A stretch of DNA of 64,000 nt from Rhizobiaceae bacterium (GTDB taxonomy: Bacteria > Pseudomonadota > Alphaproteobacteria > Rhizobiales > Rhizobiaceae), in NCBI GenBank assembly GCA_023953905.1, contig JAMLJA010000017.1:1-64000 (forward strand), written 5' to 3'. Positions 50,040 through 58,333 of the stretch are shown here, in pieces. Positions within the stretch are counted from its first letter, which is position 1. Each line of letters begins with the position of its first letter. The notes beneath the pieces are model-generated. The model did not search any database and was not told the origin of the DNA. It saw only the letters and a list, made by a program, of their open reading frames with translations. Made by a program: the position numbers and the translations under genes.

Positions 50040-51689
50040 TCAGGTTGGCGACACGGTGTAGGGATCGAGAACCAGATCGATCAGGACAGGCCCTTTCCGG
50101 GACGAGATGGCTTCGACGGCGGCCGGTATCTGGTCCTTGTCGGTGACCCGGACGGCATCTGCACCCATGGCTTTCGCAACGGCCGCGAAATCCGGAGGGG
50201 CAAGCAGCGAGACCGTGGGATCCATGGATCGCCTCGTGAACTGGATATGCTCGGCGCCATAGCTCCCGTCGTTGCAGACGATGATCACAAGGTCGAGCTT
50301 TTCCCGGATTGCCGTACTCAGTTCGGTCAGACCGCTCATCAGGAACCCACCGTCGCCTGTGATCAGCACCGTGGTCTGATCCTGGGCGGCCGTTGCAGCA
50401 CCAATTGCTTCCGACAGACCCAGGCCGATTGAAGCGAAATGCGCGGTGTAGATGAGCTTTTCAGGCGCCGTGACATGGAACGATTTCCAGGCTGAGTGGA
50501 TAAAGCGTCCCAGATCTGTGACGAGCACGCGATCCTTTGGCACCGCGTTTTCGAGGCGGCGCAGCGTCGGGAACAGGTCGATCGTCCCGGGCGCGACTTT
50601 CGTGAAGTCCGGCATTTTGGCATATTCTTCCGCCTGATCCTGAAGGCGTTTGCGCAGGTCATCATCCGTGTTGCCTGACGGCGGGATCTCCGCCTCGTCC
50701 AGGACCTCGATCATGCGCAAGGCAGTACGCTCGGGATCGCCAACAAGCACGATTCCCGGCTCCGTGCGGCGTTCGTTGGGGAGCAGGTCTCCGAGAACCT
50801 GAACCACGCGCTTGCCCTTGAGATAAGCGCCCGTTGCAGTGGTGAGCCAACCAAGACTCGCGCCAAAAGCAACAACGCAATCGGATTGCAGGATGACATC
50901 AACGGTGAGTGGCGTGCTCAACGTGCCAAACACCCCGAGATTGAACTCCTCACCGTGAAAGAGACCCGAGCCCTTCAGCGTCGTGGCGACGGGAGCTTCA
51001 AGCCGTCTGGCCAGAGCAAGTATCGCGACCCTCGCCTCAGGATTTGTCGCACCGCGTCCTGCCAGAACGATGGGTCGACGCGCCGAGGCGATCATTCCCA
51101 AAGCTTCGTCAAAGTCGGCTCCTTCCGGAACCGCTGCGCGAATATCGGGGACCTGCATGACAGGCGGTGCAATCGCGGGAGCCTTCTCCCATTGCAGGTC
51201 GACGCGCATGTTCAAAACGACCGGCCGCCGTTCGACAGTTGCCAGACGGAAGGCTCGCGCGAGATCCTGAGTCGCAGTGGAAGGGTTGCGAAGTTCGATG
51301 AAGCCGGCGCCAGTCGCCTTGATCAACTCGCGCTGGTCAACATGCTGAAGGTGCTCGATGTCATTGGGAGGTGTATCACCGCAGAGCACCACGACCGGAA
51401 TGCAGCCTTTCACGCCCTCGACCAGCGCGGTGATGGTGTTCGTCAGACCCGGACCGTGCGTGATCGTCGCCACGCCGGTCTTGCGACTGGCCTGCGCATA
51501 GCCGATGGCCGCCGTAATCGTGGACGCTTCGTGGGCACAGCCGACGTAACGGCCCTTTCCGCTTTTGACGAACGCATCCACCATGAACAGGTTCGCATCG
51601 CCGACCAGCCCGAATATGTGGCTGACCCCATGCGCAACGAGGCTGTCTGCGAGAAGCTCGTGCACGGTCTTTTCAGTGGTCTCGGCCAT
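50040..51689 (-). CDS. Thiamine-pyrophosphate-dependent enzyme (acetolactate synthase-like)
   Basis: A 549-aa ThDP enzyme with the three usual domains. The activating glutamate is Glu54 in CAHEASTITAAIGYAQ; the middle domain has RPIVLAGRGATNPEARVAIL; the ThDP-binding motif is ITGDGGFLMSGLTELSTAI followed by VIIVCNDGSYG. The overall pattern is of 2-keto acid decarboxylases/carboligases (benzoylformate decarboxylase or sulfoacetaldehyde-like), not of biosynthetic IlvB with a regulatory partner. Together with the FAH protein it suggests cleavage of a 2-oxo acid. Divergent from the binding-protein gene. Confidence 0.87.
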   Translation of the reverse strand: MAETTEKTVHELLADSLVAHGVSHIFGLVGDANLFMVDAFVKSGKGRYVGCAHEASTITAAIGYAQASRKTGVATITHGPGLTNTITALVEGVKGCIPVVVLCGDTPPNDIEHLQHVDQRELIKATGAGFIELRNPSTATQDLARAFRLATVERRPVVLNMRVDLQWEKAPAIAPPVMQVPDIRAAVPEGADFDEALGMIASARRPIVLAGRGATNPEARVAILALARRLEAPVATTLKGSGLFHGEEFNLGVFGTLSTPLTVDVILQSDCVVAFGASLGWLTTATGAYLKGKRVVQVLGDLLPNERRTEPGIVLVGDPERTALRMIEVLDEAEIPPSGNTDDDLRKRLQDQAEEYAKMPDFTKVAPGTIDLFPTLRRLENAVPKDRVLVTDLGRFIHSAWKSFHVTAPEKLIYTAHFASIGLGLSEAIGAATAAQDQTTVLITGDGGFLMSGLTELSTAIREKLDLVIIVCNDGSYGAEHIQFTRRSMDPTVSLLAPPDFAAVAKAMGADAVRVTDKDQIPAAVEAISSRKGPVLIDLVLDPYTVSPT

Positions 51690-51889
51690 GGTTTGGCTCC
51701 GTTAGGAAAATTCGATCTGGATCACGGAGTTGGCGAACCCAATCCGTTGGCGCAGGTAAAGACACACAGGGCCAAGCTCGTAAGCCGGCCTTTGCGACGA
51801 CCCCACATGGCAGGCTTGGCTACACTTTTGCACCTTACAAACGTCTTTATCGCGTTCCACTTTACCATCCACTTCGGAATTGGTTCTTG

Positions 51890-51908
51890 CCATTACCTTT
51901 AGTGATGG
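51890..51908. promoter_or_regulatory. Operator-like palindrome, copy 1
   Basis: CCATTACCTTTAGTGATGG is an imperfect dyad (CCATTACC against GTGATGG). It matches copy 2 at 17 of 19 positions and lies in the divergent spacer. Confidence 0.6.
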
Positions 51909-51986
51909 GAGCGCAAGCCTTGGCATCTCCAACGGGGTTGGGAGATGATTGGTGCCGACGCCTTTCGTGAAATGCTGAGCCGCCTG

Positions 51987-52005
51987 CCATTACCTCTGGT
52001 GATGG
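51987..52005. promoter_or_regulatory. Operator-like palindrome, copy 2
   Basis: CCATTACCTCTGGTGATGG pairs with its own reverse complement at 14 of 19 positions and repeats copy 1, 97 bp downstream. It is a good candidate for a regulator that controls both divergent units, perhaps by DNA looping. Confidence 0.6.
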
Positions 52006-52107
52006 CTGGAACGACAACGGCTATAGTAGGACGGCATCTTAGTGTGGAAACCTTCGATCGGACGATGTGCGACGGGAAACCGCACGAACCAGATGGGAGA
52101 GACTTCA

Positions 52108-53127
52108 ATGGATACCAATATCAAGCGCAGAACCATGCTCCAGGGCATGGTTGCGAGTGGTGCAGGGCTCATGTTCGGCTCCATGCCAGTTTTTGCGCAA
52201 TCGCCGGGCAAGCTCATTTTCATGGAGCCTTTCGACATGGCTCTGGAATATGTCCACGAACTCAATGGTGTCGTGGGCGGCCATTTCGAGAAGGAAGGTC
52301 TGGACATTGAGATCGCGACCATCCGCGGTACGCCCGTAGCGGCACAGCAAGTCGTCACCGGCTCCGCTTTTACCGCACGCGTCGGTATTCTTGACGTGTT
52401 CCGCGCCGCTGCGGCTCAGAGCGAGCCTGTCTTCTCGGCAGGAACCAGCCTCCATCATGGAATTTTCGTGGTCGTCAGCCGCTCCGGCGATCCGGTCCGC
52501 ACACCGGACGAGCTGAAAGGCAAGACCGTTGGCCTCGCTTCGCTGGGCGGCGGCATGGAAAACGTCCTCAACATGATGCTGGCGGGAGCCGGCGTTCCGA
52601 CGGATTCGGTTAACAAGCAGGCAATCGGTTCGAATGCCGGCAATGTCGAGGTCCTCAAGGCCGGCCGCGTCGACGCATTCCTGGCTACGATCGAAACGTC
52701 GATCCTGCTCAAGCGCGCGAACGAGCCCGTCGAAATCTGGCCCGCCTCGAAATATGTGCCCCTCCCAGGTGGTGTCATGCTGATGACCCGCAAATTCGCG
52801 GACGCCAATCGGGAAACGGTCGTGAAGTTCATTCGCGCCATGCGCAATTCCGCCCTCGAGGTGAACAGCGAAGATACCGGCAAGATCCTCGACCGCATCG
52901 TCGCCAAGTATGACATCGTCGCAAATGAAGATCGCGATTTCCGCATAGAAGCGATCAAGGCGTACAACGAGATGGCGATCGTCAACGGATTGGACAACGT
53001 CATGCGCAACGTTCCCGAGGTGATGAAACTCTCCGCGGAGCTGACGGAGAAAGCCAAGATCGTCGAGGTCCCGAATGTCGAGGATCTTTATTCCAACGAG
53101 TATTTCGACGAAGCTGTCAAAGGCTGA
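52108..53127 (+). CDS. NMT1/THI5-like ABC substrate-binding protein
   Basis: A 339-aa periplasmic binding protein of the SsuA/NMT1 type. The N-terminus has a Tat-like motif KRRTMLQGMVASGAGL and ends MPVFAQS at about residue 31. The core includes HFEKEGLDIEIATIRGTPVA, the anion-binding-like GKTVGLASLGGGMENVLNMM and VLKAGRVDAFLATIETSILL. The family binds aromatic acids, sulfonates or thiamine precursors. No permease or ATPase gene is beside it, so it must use a distant transporter or act as a sensor. The start has a GGGAGA ribosome site. Confidence 0.88.
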   Translation: MDTNIKRRTMLQGMVASGAGLMFGSMPVFAQSPGKLIFMEPFDMALEYVHELNGVVGGHFEKEGLDIEIATIRGTPVAAQQVVTGSAFTARVGILDVFRAAAAQSEPVFSAGTSLHHGIFVVVSRSGDPVRTPDELKGKTVGLASLGGGMENVLNMMLAGAGVPTDSVNKQAIGSNAGNVEVLKAGRVDAFLATIETSILLKRANEPVEIWPASKYVPLPGGVMLMTRKFADANRETVVKFIRAMRNSALEVNSEDTGKILDRIVAKYDIVANEDRDFRIEAIKAYNEMAIVNGLDNVMRNVPEVMKLSAELTEKAKIVEVPNVEDLYSNEYFDEAVKG

Positions 53128-53153
53128 ACCAAGCCAATCACTGCGTTGATCAT

Positions 53154-53190
53154 CTGCCCGCGCGGTAACGGCGCGGGCAGTTCTTTTTTA
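53154..53190 (+). terminator. Rho-independent terminator after the binding-protein gene
   Basis: CTGCCCGCGC (53154-53163) and GCGCGGGCAG (53171-53180) form a perfect 10-bp stem with a 7-base loop, followed by TTCTTTTTT. The ribosome site of the MaoC gene begins right after the T-tract, so it probably works as a partial terminator within an operon. Confidence 0.85.
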
Positions 53191-53202
53191 AGGAGCGACT
53201 GC

Positions 53203-53667
53203 GTGACCGCGATCCCTTTTCCCTTCACCTACGACACCGTGGAACTTCATCAGATGTCCACGACCCACGGTCGCACGATCACCGACACGGACATCACGTT
53301 CTACATGATGCTCACGGGCGGCTGGCATCCAGTTCACTGTGATCGGGACTTCATGAAGAAGGCCGGTCTTGGCGCGGTTCGGGCGCAAGGCTCGTTCGGC
53401 ATTGCTGTATCGCTAGGCAGTCATCTCGAAAGCTCCGTGCTGGAGGGCTCAGATGAATTCGTGCGCGCGATGGGCGTCGAAAAGTGGGAGTATCTGCGCC
53501 CACTGGTTTCGGGCGATACCTTCCATCTCGAAGTCGAGATCGTCGGCAAGGACCTGCAGGAAAACGGCCGCGATTATGTCATCTCACGCGAGATTCGCAT
53601 GATCAACCAGAATGGCGACATGCTTCAGCGCGGTATCGCGCAATCCATGTGGCGGCGCGAGGCCTGA
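53203..53667 (+). CDS. MaoC-like (R)-hydratase family protein
   Basis: A 154-aa hot-dog fold protein. Family features are TDITFYMMLTGGWHPVHCDR with the hydratase-type D...H pair, FMKKAGLGAVRAQGSFGIAV and GDTFHLEVEIVGKDLQENGR. MaoC-like enzymes hydrate enoyl-CoA or dehydrate hydroxyacyl-CoA (or act on acid intermediates). The GTG at 53203 is chosen because of its AAGGAG ribosome site at 53190-53195; a longer start at 53146 would run through the terminator stem. It precedes an SDR gene by 4 bp, a frequent pair in acyl degradation. Confidence 0.85.
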   Translation: MTAIPFPFTYDTVELHQMSTTHGRTITDTDITFYMMLTGGWHPVHCDRDFMKKAGLGAVRAQGSFGIAVSLGSHLESSVLEGSDEFVRAMGVEKWEYLRPLVSGDTFHLEVEIVGKDLQENGRDYVISREIRMINQNGDMLQRGIAQSMWRREA

Positions 53668-53671
53668 GGCG

Positions 53672-54460
53672 ATGAAGGGTCTCGACCTTGGCCTTGAAGG
53701 CCGCAGCGCAATCGTCTGTGCGTCCAGCAAGGGGCTCGGCCGCGCCTGTGCGCTGTCCTTGGCGGAGGCAGGTGCAAGCGTGACGATCAATGGTCGTGAC
53801 CGGGAAGCCCTGGAGGCAACCGCTGAAGACATTCGCAGCAGAACAGGGGCGAAGGTCGCCGTCGTCCTCGCAGATGTCTCGACGGCCGAAGGACAAGAGG
53901 CACTGCTGGCAGCCTGCCCGTCGCCCGATATCCTCGTGAACAACAATGGCGGGCCTCGCTATCGCGATTTCCGCGAACTTGATCGCGCCGCCATTATCAA
54001 CGGTGTCGAACAGAACATGATCACGCCGATCGAACTCATCCGCGCGGTGATCGACGGCATGGTCGAGCGGCGGTTTGGGCGCATCGTCAACATCACGTCC
54101 GCTTCGGTCTACGCGCCCGTTCCCGGGCTTGACCTTTCGTCGGGCGCTCGCGCCGGCCTGACAGCCTTCCTGGCAGGCGTCGCCCGCACGGTTGCCGCGA
54201 GCAATGTGACGATCAACCAGATGCTCCCCGGCATCTTCGCCACCGATCGCATGACCGAAAGCATGAATGTCGCGGCGCGAAACCAGAAGCGCGACGTCAA
54301 CGATATCGAGCAGCAGCGATTGGCGAATATTCCCGCCAACCGGTTCGGGGATCCTGCCGAGTTCGGCCGGGTCTGCGCCTTCCTCTGCTCGACTCATGCT
54401 TCATACATCGTCGGGCAGAATATCGTCATCGACGGCGGCGCCTATCAGAGCAGCTTCTGA
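53672..54460 (+). CDS. Short-chain dehydrogenase/reductase
   Basis: A 262-aa Rossmann-fold oxidoreductase. The cofactor motif is SAIVCASSKGLGRACALSLA (TGxxxGxG variant ASSKGLG), the NNAG-like motif is ILVNNNGGPR. Active-site serine lies in NITSASVYAPVPGL, but the usual YxxxK is replaced by a Ser-Gly region (LSSGARAGLTAFLAG), so the catalytic tyrosine is not visible at its normal place. This resembles KduD/BacC-like SDR variants that lack the Tyr. It has a GAGG ribosome site and follows the MaoC stop by 4 bp. Confidence 0.85.
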   Translation: MKGLDLGLEGRSAIVCASSKGLGRACALSLAEAGASVTINGRDREALEATAEDIRSRTGAKVAVVLADVSTAEGQEALLAACPSPDILVNNNGGPRYRDFRELDRAAIINGVEQNMITPIELIRAVIDGMVERRFGRIVNITSASVYAPVPGLDLSSGARAGLTAFLAGVARTVAASNVTINQMLPGIFATDRMTESMNVAARNQKRDVNDIEQQRLANIPANRFGDPAEFGRVCAFLCSTHASYIVGQNIVIDGGAYQSSF

Positions 54461-54482
54461 AGACGCGACGCATGTAGCGGTT

Positions 54483-55115
54483 TCACGGATGTGGCGGGGT
54501 GATCTGCTGGAACCAGTCGGTCATGCGCGTGTACCAGCCATTGCCGTACATGCGCGCGATAAGGTCCAGCCTGGGCGTGTCGACATAGCATCTGTCGACA
54601 TCCAGAACCGCCTCACGGTTCACGTGCACGCCAACGACCTGTCCCAGGACGAGCGACTGCCCGAGACCGAGGTCTATACTGCGATACAGTTTACACTCGA
54701 GCGCGGCCGGACTGTGTGAGATACGCGGCGTCCGGATGTGACTGGAACTGTGTGTCTCGATCGCGGCGAAGGCTGCCTCGCTTATGCCGCTGGCAAAATT
54801 CACTGCTGTCTTTGTCATCGCCTCGGCGCTGGAATAGTCCACCAGATTGACGACAAACTCTTCTGTGCGGCGAATATTGACGCCCGTATCCTTGAGGTCG
54901 CCCTCGAAGCGTTCTCCCCCTCCGATGGCGATGGAAATCAACGGCGGCTCCTCGGCCGCGACGTTGAAGAAAGAGAACGGACCGACGTTCAAAGTGTCGT
55001 CCTCATTGAGGGTCGTCACCCAGGCGATGGGCCGTGGAACCACGGTCGCGGTCAGCAGCTTGTGACAATTGTGCCGAGACAGCATTGAGAAGTCGAAGAA
55101 GACGGAGTCGGTCAC
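54483..55115 (-). CDS. Flavin reductase-like (FMN-binding split-barrel) protein
   Basis: A 210-aa protein with the flavin reductase-like pattern: ATVVPRPIAWVTTLNEDDTL, NVGPFSFFNVAAEEPPLISI with GGGERFEGDLKDTGVNIRRT and EFVVNLVDYSSAEAM. Such enzymes reduce FMN for two-component monooxygenases or act alone. It lies 145 bp downstream of the ABC binding-protein gene and converges with the SDR gene. No monooxygenase partner is in the window. Confidence 0.87.
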   Translation of the reverse strand: MTDSVFFDFSMLSRHNCHKLLTATVVPRPIAWVTTLNEDDTLNVGPFSFFNVAAEEPPLISIAIGGGERFEGDLKDTGVNIRRTEEFVVNLVDYSSAEAMTKTAVNFASGISEAAFAAIETHSSSHIRTPRISHSPAALECKLYRSIDLGLGQSLVLGQVVGVHVNREAVLDVDRCYVDTPRLDLIARMYGNGWYTRMTDWFQQITPPHP

Positions 55116-55214
55116 GCGAGACCCATTGTGTTGGTCTTGACGGCAATTCTGTCGAACGGCAGCGGGCAGATTGCGCGCCGATCTACCCGTCAGTCCGGAT
55201 ATATTTCATGGGAC

Positions 55215-55253
55215 GCGATGCCCGGGTCCAGAAGACCGGGCATCGCCTTTTTT
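55215..55253 (+). terminator. Strong plus-strand Rho-independent terminator
   Basis: GCGATGCCCGG (55215-55225) and CCGGGCATCGC (55236-55246) form a perfect 11-bp stem with a 10-base loop, then CTTTTTT (55247-55253). The T-tract is on the plus strand, while both adjacent genes (flavin reductase and binding protein) are on the minus strand. It may end a long transcript from the SDR operon. Confidence 0.85.
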
Positions 55254-55260
55254 GCATGCA

Positions 55261-56355
55261 TCAGCGAGCGGAGTACCACTCGAGCCAGCGACGGTTCACG
55301 GCCTCAAGATTTTCTGTCCACCACTCAGGCTCGATCTTGGCCTGCGTGGCGAGATTGGCCGGCGACGTCGGGATCTTTGACTTTATCTCGTCGGACATGA
55401 GGTCATAGGACTTCTTGTTCGGCATGCCGTAGGGGTATTTCTTGACGAACTCGGCCTCGTTTTCGGCCTGAGCCATCCAGGCGATGAGTTTCATCGCGTT
55501 CTCGGCGTTCGGCGCATTCTTCGGAACGATCCAGTAGCTCTGCTGCCATAGTCCGTCGTTCATGGTGTAGTCGAAGGGAAGACCCTTTTCCTTGGCGATG
55601 GTGGAGCGTCCAAGGCTGCCCAGCATCAGATCGACTTCAGAATTCTGCAGCAAGACATCGAACTGGCCGGTATTCTCAACCCAGACGTCGATGTGCGGCT
55701 TGATCTCGTCGAGCTTCTTGAAGGCGCGGTCGACGTCGAGAGGGTAGAGCTTGTCGCGCGGAACGCCATCGGCGAGCAATGCAACCTCGAGAAGCGGACG
55801 CGGATTGGCATAAACCGCGCGGCGTCCCGGGAACTTCTCTACATCCCAGAAATCTGCCCAGTTCTTCGGAGCCGCGTCGCCCTTGAACTTGTCGGTATTC
55901 CATGTCAGCGCCCAACCGAACGCCACTGATGGGAAGCCGTATTCGTTCAGCGTTTCGGTCAGCAGTTCATCGGCTGGCGCGATCTTGTGAATGAGGTCGT
56001 AGTCGACCTTCTGGATCAGATCATCCTTGGCAGCCATCATCATCATCTGGCCTTCGGCGTCGAGAAGATCCCATTCGACGTTGCCGCTCTGCTCCATCAG
56101 TTTCAGCTTGGCGGCGTCCGGCGTACCGGTCGTGATGACTTCAATTCCCGTGGCTTCGGTAAAGGGCTTGAAGAAGACGTTGGTCTGCGCCTCGACATAG
56201 GAACCGCCCCAGGTCGAGACGACGACGGAACCCGATCCTTTGAGAATCTCGGCGGCTGCCTTTTCGTCCGCGGCGGAGGGGAAAGTGATTCCAAATGCCG
56301 TTGTGGCAAAGACCGTTGCAGCCAGAAGGCTACGGCGGTTGAGTGCATGTTTCAT
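55261..56355 (-). CDS. Polyamine-type ABC transporter substrate-binding protein
   Basis: A 364-aa periplasmic binding protein of the PotD/PotF family. A Tat-like signal RRSLLAATVFATTAFGITF ends near residue 28. The mature start GSGSVVVSTWGGSYVEAQTN and VITTGTPDAAKLKLMEQSGN are typical of spermidine/putrescine-binding proteins; PYGMPNKKSYDLMSDEIKSK is near the C-terminus. It is the last ABC component after the ATPase, with 23 bp between. Substrate may be a polyamine or related amide; the linked amidase hints at an amide compound (inference). Confidence 0.88.
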   Translation of the reverse strand: MKHALNRRSLLAATVFATTAFGITFPSAADEKAAAEILKGSGSVVVSTWGGSYVEAQTNVFFKPFTEATGIEVITTGTPDAAKLKLMEQSGNVEWDLLDAEGQMMMMAAKDDLIQKVDYDLIHKIAPADELLTETLNEYGFPSVAFGWALTWNTDKFKGDAAPKNWADFWDVEKFPGRRAVYANPRPLLEVALLADGVPRDKLYPLDVDRAFKKLDEIKPHIDVWVENTGQFDVLLQNSEVDLMLGSLGRSTIAKEKGLPFDYTMNDGLWQQSYWIVPKNAPNAENAMKLIAWMAQAENEAEFVKKYPYGMPNKKSYDLMSDEIKSKIPTSPANLATQAKIEPEWWTENLEAVNRRWLEWYSAR

Positions 56356-56378
56356 AGTGGTGCTCCCATTCTCAGTTG

Positions 56379-57503
56379 TTATTCCTGGACCATCAGATGG
56401 CCAAGCTCGGGATCCCAGCCGAACTGCATGATCGTTCCTTCGGCGGGTTCAGTGTTCGTTGTGTTGATATGCTGCACGGACCTGATCTGCCCGAGCGGCG
56501 TATCGAGAACGATGTGCAGGACGCTGCCACGGTAGCGAGTCTCGACGACCTTGCCCTGCAGCATCGGGAAATCCGGCTGTTGAGGTTCGCCAAAGACAAC
56601 CATTTCCGGTCGCACGCACAAAACAGCCTTGCCGGAAACGTTGCCGGTGACTGGCAGGCGCACGCCGTGTTCGGTCGTGAAAACGCCACTCTCTGCGCTG
56701 CCGCGGATCAGGTTTGCCTCTCCAAAGAAGCCCGCGACAAAGGGATTGGCGGGACGCAGATACAGGTTCTTGGGGGCATCGACCTGTTGCAACCGCCCGT
56801 GATTCATGACCGCAACGCGGTCCGAAAGGTTCAGCGCCTCTTCCTGGTCGTGGGTGACGTAGATCACCGTCTGTCCGAGCGAGCGCTGCAGGCTGCGAAT
56901 TTCGTGCTGCATGTCCACGCGAAGGTTGCGGTCAAGCGCAGCCAGCGGTTCGTCCATCAGCAGAGCACGCGGTTCAAACACGATGGCGCGCGCCAGCGCG
57001 ACACGCTGCTGCTGCCCACCGGAAAGCTGCGAGATACGACGGTCAGCGAACTGCCCCATATGAACGCGGTCCAAGGCCCATGCCACTTTCCGTCTGATCT
57101 CGTCCTGCGACAGGCCACGGACTTCGAGCGGGAATGCCACGTTGCGGCGCACATCGAGATGCGGAAACAGCGCGTAGTTCTGAAAGACCACGCCAATGTT
57201 CCGCTTGTAGGGGGGAATGCGCGAAATGTCCTCGTCACCCAGAAGCAGTCGACCTGAAGTCGGCGACACGAAGCCCGCAATAAGCATGAGCACGGTCGTC
57301 TTGCCCGAGCCACTTGGCCCAAGAATGCTGAGGAACTCGCTTGGCGCGACAGTCAGATCAAATCCATCGACGGCATGCGTGTTGCCATACTTTTTTGAGA
57401 GCTTGTCGAAACTGACGCCGACGCCCCCGCCTACGGTTGGACCGGTGCCTGAATCACCCTTTGCCGATGTCCCGGCGGAGGCTGCGCTCGTCGAGAGTGT
57501 CAT
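56379..57503 (-). CDS. Polyamine-type ABC transporter ATP-binding protein
   Basis: A 374-aa ATPase, PotA-like. Walker A is GPSGSGKTTVLMLIAGFVSP (about residues 59-78), the signature LSGGQQQRVALARAIVFEP, Walker B ALLMDEPLAALDRNL and the switch YVTHDQEEALNLSDRVAV. A C-terminal TOBE-like domain follows around residue 280. It overlaps the permease gene by four bases. Confidence 0.92.
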   Translation of the reverse strand: MTLSTSAASAGTSAKGDSGTGPTVGGGVGVSFDKLSKKYGNTHAVDGFDLTVAPSEFLSILGPSGSGKTTVLMLIAGFVSPTSGRLLLGDEDISRIPPYKRNIGVVFQNYALFPHLDVRRNVAFPLEVRGLSQDEIRRKVAWALDRVHMGQFADRRISQLSGGQQQRVALARAIVFEPRALLMDEPLAALDRNLRVDMQHEIRSLQRSLGQTVIYVTHDQEEALNLSDRVAVMNHGRLQQVDAPKNLYLRPANPFVAGFFGEANLIRGSAESGVFTTEHGVRLPVTGNVSGKAVLCVRPEMVVFGEPQQPDFPMLQGKVVETRYRGSVLHIVLDTPLGQIRSVQHINTTNTEPAEGTIMQFGWDPELGHLMVQE

Positions 57504-58333
57504 GAATCATTCTGCCTTCTGGAGGCCGCGCCGCGCGAAGCAGCGCGCCGTTGCCATATGGTGATGAGCAGCATCGCCAGTGCCGCGAGAATGAGCTGAA
57601 CCGTTGATACGGCTGTGATGGTTTTCTCCAGACCTCCCATCTGGATACCTTCCCACATGCGGCGAGGCAGGGTTTCCAGCCGGGGACCGGACAGGAACTG
57701 GGCGACCACGACCTCGTCGAAGGAAAAAATGAAGGCGAAGGCAAAGCCTGCGAGGATGGCAGGCATCAGCAGAGGCAGCGTCACCTTGAACATTGTGCGG
57801 TACGGGCCGGCGCCAAGCGAGGCAGCCGCCCATTCCAGGCGCGGGTCCATGCTGTAGAGGCGCGCGGAGACGGGCAGCATGACGAATGGCAGTATCAGGA
57901 CGGCGTGCGCCATGCCGAGTGGAACGAAACTGCCGACCAGTCGCATGCGCGCGTAGAGCACGTAGAAGCCGACGCCGACGACCATCAGTGGCACGATGAT
58001 CGGCGCGATGAAGAAGAGACGCAGTGCCTTGGCGATGCCCGGCGAGGCGCGACTTATGCCGATCGCGCCCAATACGCCCGCCACTGTTGCGATGATCGAG
58101 GAGAAGGTTGCAAGCTGGAGCGAGAGAACAAGCGCGTTGCGCCAACGGGCGTCCTGCAGCAGCACCTCGTACCAGCGCAGCGACAACGAGTCCGGCACAA
58201 TCACGAAGGAATCGTCACCGCCGATTGATATCGGGACAAGGACGAGCGCTGGAACAACGATGAAGATGATAAGCAGCAAGCCATAGGCAATCAGAATGCG
58301 TCTGCCGTTCTGACCGAGGAGATACTCGTTCAT
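57500..58333 (-). CDS. Polyamine-type ABC transporter permease (PotC-like)
   Basis: A 277-aa permease with about six membrane helices (ILIAYGLLLIIFIVVPALVL near the N-terminus). The EAA loop is EWAAASLGAGPYRTMFKVTL. It lies between the ATPase and the other permease and overlaps both by four bases (ATGA), showing a tightly coupled operon. Confidence 0.9.
   Translation of the reverse strand: MNEYLLGQNGRRILIAYGLLLIIFIVVPALVLVPISIGGDDSFVIVPDSLSLRWYEVLLQDARWRNALVLSLQLATFSSIIATVAGVLGAIGISRASPGIAKALRLFFIAPIIVPLMVVGVGFYVLYARMRLVGSFVPLGMAHAVLILPFVMLPVSARLYSMDPRLEWAAASLGAGPYRTMFKVTLPLLMPAILAGFAFAFIFSFDEVVVAQFLSGPRLETLPRRMWEGIQMGGLEKTITAVSTVQLILAALAMLLITIWQRRAASRGAASRRQNDS

Larger units (their letters stand above)
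51690..52107. other. Divergent promoter region with paired operators
   Basis: No supportable gene in 418 bp; the short frames here lack any family features. Two copies of a 19-bp imperfect palindrome are at 51890-51908 and 51987-52005, and the GGGAGA ribosome site of the binding-protein gene is at 52094-52099. Confidence 0.6.
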
